Shown one piece after another: positions 17,224 through 26,169 of a stretch of DNA of 64,000 bases. This DNA is from Anaerocolumna sp047777345 (GTDB lineage: Bacteria; Bacillota; Clostridia; Lachnospirales; Lachnospiraceae), in the NCBI GenBank assembly GCA_047777345.1, contig JBKEEJ010000008.1, forward strand, positions 82,366-146,365, in the 5' to 3' direction. How positions within the stretch are numbered: position 1 is the first letter of the stretch; each line of letters begins with the position of its first letter. The notes under the pieces are model-generated. The model saw nothing but the letters and a program-made list of their open reading frames with translations. It was not told the origin of the DNA and did not search any database. Made by a program: the position numbers and the translations under genes.

Positions 17224-18357
17224 TTAATTTAGGGCCTGAGCCAAATCATCGATTAAATCGTCTATATTTTCCAGACCTACTGAAATACGCAATAAACGTT
17301 CGTTAATTCCTCTTTTTAACCGTTCTTCAATGGGAACGTCAGCGTGGGTCTGTAACATCGGATAAGTAATAAGGGTCTCAACGCCTCCCAGACTTTCTGC
17401 AAATAAAATCAGTTGAAGCCGTTCTAACAGCTGTATGGCTGTTTCTTCCCTGTCTACTTCAAAGGAAATCATGGAACCGAATCCTTTGGCTTGCTTAAGG
17501 GTAACAGCATAGCCCGGATGATCCGGTAAACCCGTATAATATACTTTTTTTACTTTTTTGTGGCTGGTAAGCCATTTAGCCAGTTTGATGGCATTATCCT
17601 GCTGACGGTCCATACGGACGGCCAGGGTTTTAATACCCCGGATTAAAAGCCAGGAATCAAATGGGGAAAGACAGGCACCGGTTGTTTTGTAAATAAACCG
17701 GAGCTTTTCCGATAAATCTTGTCGGTTCGTTACTAAAAATCCGGCTAAGGTGTCATTATGGCCGCTTAAATACTTGGTTCCGCTGTGTACTACGATGTCT
17801 GCTCCAAGGGTTAGTGGCAACTGGTAATAAGGGGTTAAGAAGGTATTGTCCACAATAACCAGAATATTACGGCTTTTTGCTATTTCGCAAACTCCGGCAA
17901 TATCGGTTACCTGCATCATAGGATTGGTGGGAGTTTCAATATAAATGGCTTTGGTTTCCGGACGGAGTAAGGACCGGACAGATTCCAAATCGGAGGTGTC
18001 TGTATAATCGATATGTAAGCCGTTTTTTCTGGATATGTTTTCAAATAAACGAACGGTACCTCCGTACAAGTCATCTGTGGCAATAATATGATCCCCCATG
18101 GAGAAAAGCTCCATAAGAGCAGTAATAGCAGCCATTCCCGTAGAGAATGCCAAAGCATCCATACCCTGTTCCAGATTAGCCACCACCTTTTCCAGATGTT
18201 CTCTGGTTGGATTTTGAAGGCGGGAATAATCATAACCTGTGCTTTGACCAACACCTATGTGGGCAAAGGTGGCAGTTTGATAGATTGGCACACTGACAGC
18301 TCCCGTATTGTGGGTTGAATTTTTGACACCATGTATACAAAGCGTTGAGATATCCAT
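17224..18357 (-). CDS. Trans-sulfuration PLP enzyme (cystathionine gamma-lyase/synthase family)
   Basis: A 377-aa Cys/Met-metabolism PLP enzyme. Motifs: YDYSRLQNPTR, FSTGMAAI, DDLYGGT, ETPTNPMMQ, DNTFLTPY and VVHSGTKYLSGHND with the PLP lysine. Sequence alone does not separate cystathionine gamma-lyase (mccB) from gamma-synthase (metB) or a gamma/beta-lyase. AAGGAGG lies 7 bases upstream of the ATG. The IS at 18381-20264 begins 23 bp before the start and cuts the gene off from the T-box leader at about 20300-20530, so native regulation is probably disturbed. Confidence 0.88.
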   Translation of the reverse strand: MDISTLCIHGVKNSTHNTGAVSVPIYQTATFAHIGVGQSTGYDYSRLQNPTREHLEKVVANLEQGMDALAFSTGMAAITALMELFSMGDHIIATDDLYGGTVRLFENISRKNGLHIDYTDTSDLESVRSLLRPETKAIYIETPTNPMMQVTDIAGVCEIAKSRNILVIVDNTFLTPYYQLPLTLGADIVVHSGTKYLSGHNDTLAGFLVTNRQDLSEKLRFIYKTTGACLSPFDSWLLIRGIKTLAVRMDRQQDNAIKLAKWLTSHKKVKKVYYTGLPDHPGYAVTLKQAKGFGSMISFEVDREETAIQLLERLQLILFAESLGGVETLITYPMLQTHADVPIEERLKRGINERLLRISVGLENIDDLIDDLAQALN

Positions 18358-18372
18358 TTCTTTTCCTCCTTA

Positions 18373-18380
18373 AAAAAATC
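18373..18380. repeat. Target-site duplication, IS copy 1 (left)
   Basis: AAAAAATC directly abuts the left IS end and is repeated at 20265-20272 right after the other end. An intact 8-bp duplication means the element arrived here by simple transposition. Confidence 0.85.
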
Positions 18381-18530
18381 GGTAGTGTCAAGTTTACTAC
18401 CTTCCTTTTTATATAAAACCTTATAGTTCCAAGGTTTACATCACTTTTTAAACTAAAAAAGCAATGACCTCCCTTTTCGTGTATAATGTAGTCGCCACAA
18501 CAAACAAAATACGAAAGGTAAATCATTGCT

Positions 18531-19991
18531 ATGGACATTATACTTTATTTAATACAAATCATTCAATACCAATATAAACAAATCTGTTGGCTTTTAAATT
18601 TTATTGCAAAATATATTCCTCTTAAGCAATGGGCTTTTGACGATTCCCTTTCTCCAAAGTACCAGAAATTTAAAACGGATAAACTTCCTGTTATCTTGAA
18701 ATTTCAGAAACAAGACTGGGATTTCCTTCTCCAGTACTATCAGTGGCGTTATGGTAAGCCTTTAAAGCCAGTTCAGCGTCGTAATGGTAAATCCATTCCT
18801 GATGATATCAGATGCCCTATTTGTAACGCTCCTCACCACTATATTTATGATAATAATGGTGGCAAAGGGCAATACCTTTGTAAAGTTTGTAATGCCTCTT
18901 TTTCTAATGGGAAACAACTTACTACACCCATTAAATTTAAGTGCCCTTACTGCTCACATACTCTTACTCCAAAGAAGAATCGTAAGCATTTCATCGTACA
19001 TAAATGTACAAACCCTAAGTGTTCCTACTACCTTAATAATCTTAAAAAGGTTGATAAAGAGGATCTTAAAAACTATGGAAAGAATAAATACAAGCTCCAT
19101 TACATCTACCGTGAATTCACTGTGGATTTCTTTCGCATGGATTTAGATTCACTACCCAAGAATGCATCTTCTCTTAGATTTACTAAGAACAATGCCTACA
19201 TCATGTCGTTATGCCTTACGATGCATGTGAATCTCGGACTTTCTCTTAGGAAAACTTCTAGAGCCCTTAAGGATTTATATAATATCGATATCTCTCATAC
19301 TATGGTTGCAAACTATGCTAGAACTGCAGCAACTGTTATTAAACCATTTGTTGATCATTATGATTACAAACCATCGAATACCATGGTAGCTGACGAGACT
19401 TATATCAAAGTCCGTGGTATCAAGGGTTATATCTGGTTTATCATGGATGCTGTGTCCCGTTCAATCCTTGGATATCAGGTTTCTGACAACCGAGGCGTCG
19501 GCCCATGTATTATGGCAATGAGGATGGCATTTCGTCACCTTAAGGAGCTTCCTAAGAACTTCCGCTTCATCGCTGATGGATACAGTGCTTATCCTCTTGC
19601 TGCTCAGCAATTCTTCCATCGTTTTGGTGATGCCTTTAAATTCGATATCACGCAGGTTATCGGTCTTACCAATGATGATGAAGTTTCTAAGGAATACCGG
19701 CCTTTCAAACAAATGGTAGAGAGACTGAACCGTACATTCAAAGCTTCCTACCGAGTCAGATGTGGTTACGATAATTATGATGGAGCGAACTATAACGTAT
19801 CTCTCTGGGTAGCCTACTATAATTTCCTAAGACCACATAAGATCACTGGTTATAAAAAGCCACTAAATGAAGTTGATATGCTAGTAGGTGCTGACAACAT
19901 GCCAGGTAAATGGCAACTCTTAATCTTCCTTGGTCAGCAAACCATTTTAAACATGCAAAAGCAACAAGCCAAAGACTCTATCTGTTCTTAG
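18531..19991 (+). CDS. IS transposase (zinc ribbons + DDE domain), copy 1
   Basis: A 486-aa transposase. Two zinc-ribbon units occupy about 95-165 (Cys95/98/117/120 and Cys138/141/159/164), then a helix-turn-helix-like region (about 225-265) and a DDE catalytic core with likely Asp288 (VADETYIKVRG), Asp349 (FIADGYSAY) and Glu397 (KQMVERLNRTFK). The end (YYNFLRPHKITGYKKPL) is typical of IS6/IS3-like cores. Identical to the protein at 45833-47293. Probably intact and active. Confidence 0.9.
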   Translation: MDIILYLIQIIQYQYKQICWLLNFIAKYIPLKQWAFDDSLSPKYQKFKTDKLPVILKFQKQDWDFLLQYYQWRYGKPLKPVQRRNGKSIPDDIRCPICNAPHHYIYDNNGGKGQYLCKVCNASFSNGKQLTTPIKFKCPYCSHTLTPKKNRKHFIVHKCTNPKCSYYLNNLKKVDKEDLKNYGKNKYKLHYIYREFTVDFFRMDLDSLPKNASSLRFTKNNAYIMSLCLTMHVNLGLSLRKTSRALKDLYNIDISHTMVANYARTAATVIKPFVDHYDYKPSNTMVADETYIKVRGIKGYIWFIMDAVSRSILGYQVSDNRGVGPCIMAMRMAFRHLKELPKNFRFIADGYSAYPLAAQQFFHRFGDAFKFDITQVIGLTNDDEVSKEYRPFKQMVERLNRTFKASYRVRCGYDNYDGANYNVSLWVAYYNFLRPHKITGYKKPLNEVDMLVGADNMPGKWQLLIFLGQQTILNMQKQQAKDSICS

Positions 19992-20044
19992 ATTTAGAGC
20001 CAGAGGTAATATACCAGCCACCGAAATCTTGATTTCGGCTATGC

Positions 20045-20165
20045 CCTTGATAGCATGGCAAGGCAATGCTAAAATGCTGTGATGCAGACGGTAATAACTA
20101 TCTGTTCCTGAGTTTCTTCGCCGTCGGTAATTCCTTCAGAGCATTGCTTTGTCATGCTGTCAAGG
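20045..20165. other. Large stem-loop in the non-coding 3' part of the IS
   Basis: CCTTGATAGCATGGCAAGGCAATGCT (20045-20070) pairs with 20140-20165 over about 26 bp with four mismatched or wobble positions, enclosing a 69-nt loop that carries two GGTAAT motifs. A second hairpin (CCGAAATCTTGATTTCGG) precedes it. The same structure is in copy 2 (about 45659-45779). It may insulate the transposase or act in transposition; role unknown. Confidence 0.6.
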
Positions 20166-20264
20166 GTGGCGTTAGCTTCCAGTACACTATATTTTGCAAT
20201 TTTCAAGGTTCTAAAAGAGCCACATTTTTTGACTTAGGGTTTTCATAGTTCACTTTACACTACC

Positions 20265-20272
20265 AAAAAATC
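20265..20272. repeat. Target-site duplication, IS copy 1 (right)
   Basis: AAAAAATC, identical to 18373-18380. Confidence 0.85.
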
Positions 20273-20299
20273 AGCGGATTTCGTTTGCATCCTGCCGGT

Positions 20300-20530
20300 C
20301 CTTATTAAAAAAGGGTGTCGCACAATATTTAAGCAAGATTTAACTTACCATAGTTAAATCACCAAAGCTTTACTGTGCGGCAGCCCCATAACCGGTGTTA
20401 CCACTTTTAATTAACCCTGCTTTCCTGTAGCAGGCCTTGCTTCCTTTCGTTCCTTTTCAGCAATGGAAGGCCTCTGCAAGGCTACTAAGACTTACTCTAT
20501 CATTCCTAGTGATTTAGTATGAATTTATTA
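20300..20530 (-). promoter_or_regulatory. T-box-like leader with terminator, for the sulfur amino-acid operon
   Basis: On the minus strand the transcript shows a GAGTAAGT box, a CAGAGGCCTTCC...TGCTGAAAAGGAA arm typical of stem I, then AAAAGTGGTAACACCGG (20392-20408), close to the T-box consensus. It ends in a terminator whose arms (20371-20386 and 20313-20328) are followed by six Us. T-boxes sense uncharged tRNA; a UGC codon candidate in GGCCTGCTAC would fit cysteine, but the specifier is inferred. The natural downstream gene is the PLP enzyme at 18357, now separated by the IS. Confidence 0.65.
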
Positions 20531-20532
20531 AG

Positions 20533-20561
20533 AGTATAGCAAAGTATACATGTGATGTCAA
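20533..20561 (-). promoter_or_regulatory. Promoter of the T-box leader
   Basis: On the minus strand TTGACA (20561-20556) and TATACT (20538-20533) are 17 bp apart, immediately before the leader and after the stop of the aminopeptidase gene. Confidence 0.8.
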
Positions 20562-20588
20562 CCTTCAAAATTTAATCAGATTTATAGC

Positions 20589-22379
20589 TTACACAGCTCT
20601 GGTATATACTTTTAGCCACTTTCTTTCCTCTTCTGTCAGATAAGGAGACAGCTTTTCATATACCTGTCTGTGATATTCATTTAGGCTCTTTCTTTCGTCA
20701 GGAGATAATAAGGAAACATCCACCGCATCCAGGTCAATAGGAGCAAAAGTGATATGTTCAAAATACATAAACTGTCCGTATTCGTTTTTCTCTCCCTTGT
20801 GGCAAACCAGCACATTTTCCGTGCGGATACCATGACTTCCTTCTATATAAATACCCGGTTCATCCGTTGTAACCATACCTTCTTCCAGTACACAGCCGTC
20901 ATCCCTTTCCGGTACCTTTTTCCAGCGAAAACCGTTGGGGGCTTCGTGAACATTCAGGAAATAACCTAAACCGTGGCCAGTTCCGCACTTATAATCCAGA
21001 TTCATTTTCCATATAGGGCCTCTGGCCAGAATATCCAGGTTTAAACCGGTGCAACCATGCAAAAACTTAGCATCTGCAAGATTAAGCATACTTTTTAATA
21101 CGGTGGTAAAGTGTAGTTTCAATTCGTCACTGATTTCACCAAGGGCTATGGTTCTGGTGATATCCGTAGTACCTTCATAGTATTGTCCGCCGGAATCTAC
21201 CAACAGAAAGCCTTCCGGCTTTAATACGGCATTGCTGTCTGGTGTGGCAGAGTAGTGCATCATCGCTGCGTTGGCCTTGTAAGCGCTGATGGTATTAAAA
21301 CTTAACTCTACAAATCCGTCCTGTTCTTTGCGGCGTTCTTCCAAATAGTCACTGGCACTGATTTCCGTAATTTCCATTTTGCCAATATTGTTTTTTAACC
21401 AGTACATAAATTTAGTAAAGGCAACACCGTCTTTGATATGCGCTTTTCTTAAATTCTCTAATTCAACCGGATTTTTGACAGCTTTAAAGAGAACGGTAGG
21501 ATTTTGCTTATCCACAATTTTTATTTGAGAATTCAGGCTTTTATAGATAGTGTAATTTACCTTTTTGGAATCTAAAAGTACGGTGGTTTGTGGTGAAAGC
21601 CCGGTAACGAAATTATAGATTTCAAAATAATCCTTTAGCTTAATATTATTTTCTTCAAAGGTCCGCTTCATTTCATCGGATAATTTGTCCTGATCGATAA
21701 AAAGGTAGGCGTAGTCTAAGGCAACAACAGCGTAAGCTAGTACTACCGGATTGTAGGCAACGTCATTGCCCCTTAGGTTAAACAGCCAGGCAATGTCATC
21801 CAGGGTTGTGATAATGTGTACGGTTGCATCATACTTTTTCATTTCATTCCGGACTGCTTCCAGTTTTTCAGCCGCAGATTTGCCGGAGTATTTTTCATCC
21901 AGTAAATAAGCTGGTTCTTTTGGCAGGGAAGGGCGGTCGGTCCAAATGGAATCTACCAAATCCTTATCGTATTTAATCTTTATATTTTTAAAGGCTAATT
22001 CTTCCGCTAATTTTAAGCCGAAAGAAGCATTGACAAGACGGCCGTCAAAGCCTAAAGTGCCGTCCTGGGGCAAATGGTCTTTTAAAAATTCCTCGATGGT
22101 TGGAACACCTTCTTCTCCCATTTTATAAAGGGTGATGGTTGTATCAGCCAATTCTCTGGCAGCCTGTATAAAGTACCTGCCGTCGGTCCAAAGACCTGCT
22201 TCTTTTAAGGTAACAACCAGGGTACCTGCAGAACCGGTAAAACCGGACATATATTTTCTTGCCTTAAAATAATCTCCCACATACTCTGATTCATGGAAAT
22301 CGGAGGTCGGAATAATATAGGCATCCATTTGATTTTCGGCCATAAGAGCGCGTAAATGCTGTAATCTTTCTTTAATCAT
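20589..22379 (-). CDS. pepP: Aminopeptidase P (Xaa-Pro, M24B family)
   Basis: A 596-aa cytoplasmic metallopeptidase releasing N-terminal residues before proline. It has the long three-domain layout (two creatinase-like N-terminal domains, about 1-300, and a pita-bread domain, about 310-540). Metal ligands are visible in LLVDSGGQYYEGTTDITRT (two Asp), GTGHGLGYFLNVHE (His), TTDEPGIYIEGSHGIRTEN (Glu) and a final Glu. About 600 aa matches the XPNPEP1-like bacterial group. GGAGG lies 7 bases before the ATG. Likely a single gene. Confidence 0.93.
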   Translation of the reverse strand: MIKERLQHLRALMAENQMDAYIIPTSDFHESEYVGDYFKARKYMSGFTGSAGTLVVTLKEAGLWTDGRYFIQAARELADTTITLYKMGEEGVPTIEEFLKDHLPQDGTLGFDGRLVNASFGLKLAEELAFKNIKIKYDKDLVDSIWTDRPSLPKEPAYLLDEKYSGKSAAEKLEAVRNEMKKYDATVHIITTLDDIAWLFNLRGNDVAYNPVVLAYAVVALDYAYLFIDQDKLSDEMKRTFEENNIKLKDYFEIYNFVTGLSPQTTVLLDSKKVNYTIYKSLNSQIKIVDKQNPTVLFKAVKNPVELENLRKAHIKDGVAFTKFMYWLKNNIGKMEITEISASDYLEERRKEQDGFVELSFNTISAYKANAAMMHYSATPDSNAVLKPEGFLLVDSGGQYYEGTTDITRTIALGEISDELKLHFTTVLKSMLNLADAKFLHGCTGLNLDILARGPIWKMNLDYKCGTGHGLGYFLNVHEAPNGFRWKKVPERDDGCVLEEGMVTTDEPGIYIEGSHGIRTENVLVCHKGEKNEYGQFMYFEHITFAPIDLDAVDVSLLSPDERKSLNEYHRQVYEKLSPYLTEEERKWLKVYTRAV

Positions 22380-22566
22380 ATGATCCTCCTGTAAAGAATA
22401 TCTATAATATTGAAATTGAATAGTAAAATACCCAATTATGATTATAACAGATTATATCAAAATCGGTGATGCAATTTAATGAAAGTAAAAGTAAATTATG
22501 AAAGAAGCGACATATGTGCCAGTTTGGGCAAATATGTCGCAGATTGTATGACTCATTTTTACAAAT

Positions 22567-23097
22567 TTATAGTTTAATGATTTCTGGCTCTCCATAGGAT
22601 TCGCCGAATAATTCTACAGTTACAGATTTCATAACCTGAGGTTCAAGAGGACGGTCAGAATAATCTGTTTTTGTTTCGGCAATTTTATTAACAACCTCCA
22701 TGCCTTCGATAACTTTACCGAAAGCAGCATAAGAACCATCCAAATGGGGTGCGTCTTTATGCATTATGAAAAACTGAGAACCGGCAGAGTCCGGATTTTG
22801 TGATCTGGCCATAGATATTACACCAGCAGTATGTTTTAGGTTGTTCTCGAAATGATTATAAGAAAATTCCCCTTTAATACAGTAACCGGGACCTCCCATT
22901 CCGGTACCTTCGGGATCCCCTCCCTGAATCATAAATCCACGTATTACCCTGTGAAAAATAATGCCATCATAAAACTTATTTTGCACTAATGAAATGAAAT
23001 TTCTAACGGTATTAGGGGCAATGTCCGGATAAAGCTCTACCTTGATCACATCGCCGTTTTCCATTTCGATTGTTACTATAGGATTTTTCTTTGCCAT
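22567..23097 (-). CDS. Peptidyl-prolyl cis-trans isomerase (cyclophilin)
   Basis: A 176-aa cytoplasmic cyclophilin: no signal peptide, and the core FHRVIRGFMIQGGDPEGTGMGG, ISMARSQNPDSAGSQFFI and HLDGSYAAFGKVIEGM are all present, including the catalytic Arg in FHRVI. It accelerates proline isomerisation during folding. An AAAGGA site precedes the ATG. It is 187 bp upstream of pepP on the same strand; both act on Xaa-Pro bonds, but that is only suggestive. Confidence 0.93.
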   Translation of the reverse strand: MAKKNPIVTIEMENGDVIKVELYPDIAPNTVRNFISLVQNKFYDGIIFHRVIRGFMIQGGDPEGTGMGGPGYCIKGEFSYNHFENNLKHTAGVISMARSQNPDSAGSQFFIMHKDAPHLDGSYAAFGKVIEGMEVVNKIAETKTDYSDRPLEPQVMKSVTVELFGESYGEPEIIKL

Positions 23098-23366
23098 TTT
23101 TTTATCCTTTCTATAGTCAAGTGTCTACATTGGACAATTATAACATATATTATGCTGAGTGTCTAATCAAATTATTATGTTTTGCTTTGCTCTCTGCTTT
23201 GGTATTCCCATAACTGTGCAAATTTATTTCATATTAGTACTAAGTTTGTATGTAAAAATTGTGATTCAGTCATAAGGGTAATATGATGATCCGGTGGGTA
23301 TAATAAAAAATACCAGCGTAAGTTTGAGGTTACCAAGGAATATAAGCGAAAGGGGCAAAATTTAAG

Positions 23367-26078
23367 GTGAATGTAAAGATAAACAGGAAGGGAAATATTA
23401 TAAATAAAGATTCTAAAAATATTTTTCTGTATTACATGGTCCCTTTCACTTTGGGCTTTTTTATAATTTTCCTTTTTTCCTATTATCCTTTCCTGAAAGA
23501 AAATAAATCTTTTGTCTGGGATCGTGACGGAATTAATCAGCATTATCCGTCCCTGGTCTATTACGGCAGGTTCCTGCAAAATCTCATTGCCGGCAAAGAT
23601 GTTCCAATGATAGATTTTAACGTAGGAATGGGTTTTGATGTCCTTACTACCTTAAATTATTATGCCATAGGAGATCCCCTGACCTTACTTGCCGTTTTTA
23701 TCAGGGAAGGAAACGGGGAAGAAATATACCGGTTGCTAATTATTTTAAGACTTTATTTATCCGGCGCAAGTTTTCTCCTTTATTGTATAAACCGAAAGCA
23801 AAGAAGCTGTCCGTCTGTATTGGGGGCTTTTATTTATGTGTTTTGCGGTTATGTTTTTTATGCCGGGGTAAGACACCCCTATTTTACCAATCCTTTAATT
23901 TATTTACCCTTGCTTTTTATAGGAATAGAGCACATATTACAAAAAAAGAAGCCCTGGTTATTTATTATAATGACTTGTATTAGTGCCATCAGCAATTTTT
24001 ACTTTCTTTATATGCTGACCATTCTTACGGTTGTTTACGGCATTTACAGGTTTTTTACCACATATGATAAAAGCGATACCATTCCTGTCTGGAAAGTATT
24101 TTTTAAAACAGTTTTTCAGGCCGGATTTTATTATCTGGTTGGAATTGCTATGTCAGCGGTGGTTTTTCTTCCGGTTCTTTATGCCTTTTTTCATAACGGA
24201 CGTTTTGATACCGGCTATGATGTGAAACTGTCTCATTATTCCATCAGATATTATGGAAATTTCATTTCCGGATTTATTGCACCCAATATAACGGCGGGGT
24301 TCTGGACCCATACAGCTTATGCGGCAATTACCCCGGTAATAATTCTGATTCTTTTCCGGCATAAAAAATACCGGGAACAGTTATTAATTTTTCTTATCGG
24401 TACAATAAGTTTGTTGGTTCCCTTTATCGGATATCTTATGAATGGATTTTCCTATGTAAGCAACCGTTGGGAGTTTGGATACGGTTTTTTGATAGCTTTT
24501 TTATTTACCTATGTTTACGAAGACTTATTTCATTTAAGCAAAACAGATAAGATACTGCTTATTTTGGGGACCCTGTTGTATGGCGTATTGGTTTACCTTC
24601 ATTATAGTGTATATGTTTTGTATGCTTTTCTTATTTTGTGTTTAACAGTCGCCTTTGTTCTTATTTTTAACCGGTACAAAAAGAAGATTTATCTTAAAAA
24701 TATGGTAATTTCTGCCCTTATAGTGATAAATCTGGCATTGAACGGATATTTGACTTATGCCGCAGGTTTCGGCGATTATGTGAGCCATTTTATAGATGCC
24801 GGAAAAGTAGAAAGCACCATACGCAGTTCAGCCGTAAGCATGACAGAACACATAAGGGATGATTCCTTTTACCGGGTGGAGGTATACGGTGACAAACTGT
24901 ATAACGAGGGGATGCTTATGGGATTCCGGGATGTCAGCGGATATTTCAGCATAATGGACCAAAGATTGTCGGAATTTATGCTGGATCTGGAATTAAAAAG
25001 TCAGGAAGCATCCTATCGCTTTGGAAGTATGGATTATCGGTCCGGGCTTAGTTCCTTAGCTTGTGTGAAATATCTGGCAACCTCTTCGAAAAAAGCAGTA
25101 CCTTATGGCTATCATTTAGTAAAAAAAGAAAGTCTAAATAAAAAGAGAACTTACTACTTATATGAAAATCAGCTTGCCCTGCCTTTAGGTTTCCGTTATG
25201 AAAGTTATATAACAAGAGATGTTTATGAACATTTCAATTCAATACAAAAGCAGGAAATGCTGCTGCAGGCCGCTGTTTTGGAAGAACCGGTAGATTTTCT
25301 TACTCAAATGACCGCTGACGAAATAAATACCGGAGCTACGGGCATCCGGTTTTTTTCGGAAGAACTGCCGGTAACAATCCGGTATGGAAAAGGGATTGCC
25401 AGGGAAGGCGACCATATATGCGTGACAGAACCCGGTGCAAAGATTACGGTTAATTTTCAGGGAAAAGGAAACAGCGAAACTTATTTAAGGCTTGAAAATT
25501 TCGATATAAATAAAACGGATTATTATTCTTTTAATGTCACAATTAAAGGGAAAAATAAATTTACAAAGAATATTTATTCCAGATCCACCAGGAATAATGC
25601 TTATTTCGGAAAAGATGACTACCTGATTAATCTGGGTTATCAGGCTGATCCCATGAAATCCTGCGAAATTATATTTGATAAAACAGGTTTGTTTCACTTA
25701 AGCAATATCCAAATCTTTACCTTACCTATGTCCCAATATGAAGAACAGATAAAGGCAAGAAAAGAATGTGTGTTGCAGGATATCAGACTATACAATAATC
25801 GCATTACCGGAAGGTACAGAAGCGGTAAGGATAGTTTGTTATTTCTTTCTATACCCTATAGCAAGGGCTGGAAGGCTTATGTGGACGGGAAAAAGGTAAA
25901 AGTGGTTCCGGCTTTTGTTATGTACATGGCACTTCCTGTAGCAGCCGGTGATCATGAAATTGAACTGTATTATGAAACACCTTATAAAAGCACCGGCATA
26001 GCAGTAAGCGCCGGGGGAGGAATTCTGTTTCTTTGCACTATGATTTGGCAAAAGACTAAAAAGAAAAAAGATGGATAA
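23367..26078 (+). CDS. YfhO-family membrane glycosyltransferase
   Basis: A 903-aa protein with about a dozen predicted transmembrane helices in the first 470 residues, an early acidic motif WDRDGINQHYP, then a large extracellular domain (about 480-870) and a final helix (875-893), the YfhO layout. In B. subtilis YfhO uses undecaprenyl-linked GlcNAc made by CsbB to decorate teichoic acid (established there). The next gene is a CsbB-like glycosyltransferase, which supports the same job. The GTG at 23367 is the likely start; the AAGGGG site is rather far (about 13 bases). Confidence 0.85.
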   Translation: MNVKINRKGNIINKDSKNIFLYYMVPFTLGFFIIFLFSYYPFLKENKSFVWDRDGINQHYPSLVYYGRFLQNLIAGKDVPMIDFNVGMGFDVLTTLNYYAIGDPLTLLAVFIREGNGEEIYRLLIILRLYLSGASFLLYCINRKQRSCPSVLGAFIYVFCGYVFYAGVRHPYFTNPLIYLPLLFIGIEHILQKKKPWLFIIMTCISAISNFYFLYMLTILTVVYGIYRFFTTYDKSDTIPVWKVFFKTVFQAGFYYLVGIAMSAVVFLPVLYAFFHNGRFDTGYDVKLSHYSIRYYGNFISGFIAPNITAGFWTHTAYAAITPVIILILFRHKKYREQLLIFLIGTISLLVPFIGYLMNGFSYVSNRWEFGYGFLIAFLFTYVYEDLFHLSKTDKILLILGTLLYGVLVYLHYSVYVLYAFLILCLTVAFVLIFNRYKKKIYLKNMVISALIVINLALNGYLTYAAGFGDYVSHFIDAGKVESTIRSSAVSMTEHIRDDSFYRVEVYGDKLYNEGMLMGFRDVSGYFSIMDQRLSEFMLDLELKSQEASYRFGSMDYRSGLSSLACVKYLATSSKKAVPYGYHLVKKESLNKKRTYYLYENQLALPLGFRYESYITRDVYEHFNSIQKQEMLLQAAVLEEPVDFLTQMTADEINTGATGIRFFSEELPVTIRYGKGIAREGDHICVTEPGAKITVNFQGKGNSETYLRLENFDINKTDYYSFNVTIKGKNKFTKNIYSRSTRNNAYFGKDDYLINLGYQADPMKSCEIIFDKTGLFHLSNIQIFTLPMSQYEEQIKARKECVLQDIRLYNNRITGRYRSGKDSLLFLSIPYSKGWKAYVDGKKVKVVPAFVMYMALPVAAGDHEIELYYETPYKSTGIAVSAGGGILFLCTMIWQKTKKKKDG

Positions 26079-26169
26079 CCTAGTTTTAGATACTTTAGTT
26101 AATATACTTTGCTTACTAAGACATTTGAATTGCATCAGCATGCGTACTTGTTTAAAGGAGATGAAGAAC

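Larger units (their letters stand above)
18381..20264 (+). mobile_element. Insertion sequence copy 1 (1884 bp, DDE type)
   Basis: The ends are inverted: GGTAGTGTCAAGTTTACTA at 18381 and, on the other strand at 20264, GGTAGTGTAAAGTGAACTA. A perfect 8-bp duplication AAAAAATC flanks it. It encodes one 486-aa transposase. The same 1884-bp element with identical protein lies at 45560-47443 in the opposite orientation, so it has moved recently. The 8-bp duplication and zinc-ribbon plus DDE layout recall IS6 or IS1595-like groups; I do not assign a family. Its left end points TTGACA outward toward the gene at 18357, but I see no well-spaced -10. Confidence 0.92.

Noticed and set aside
20066..20248. 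A 60-codon open frame in the non-coding end of the IS (also at 45576-45758)
   Set aside because: It runs through the large stem-loop, has no ribosome site and shows no protein-like pattern. The structure explains the openness better.
18381..20264. The IS as a TnpB-type element with a guide RNA
   Set aside because: The protein has N-terminal zinc ribbons and a DDE core, not a RuvC nuclease; the structured segment cannot be called a guide RNA.
20300..20530. SAM (S-box) riboswitch before the sulfur amino-acid operon
   Set aside because: The S-box hallmark sequences are absent, while T-box-like elements and a terminator fit in the right order.
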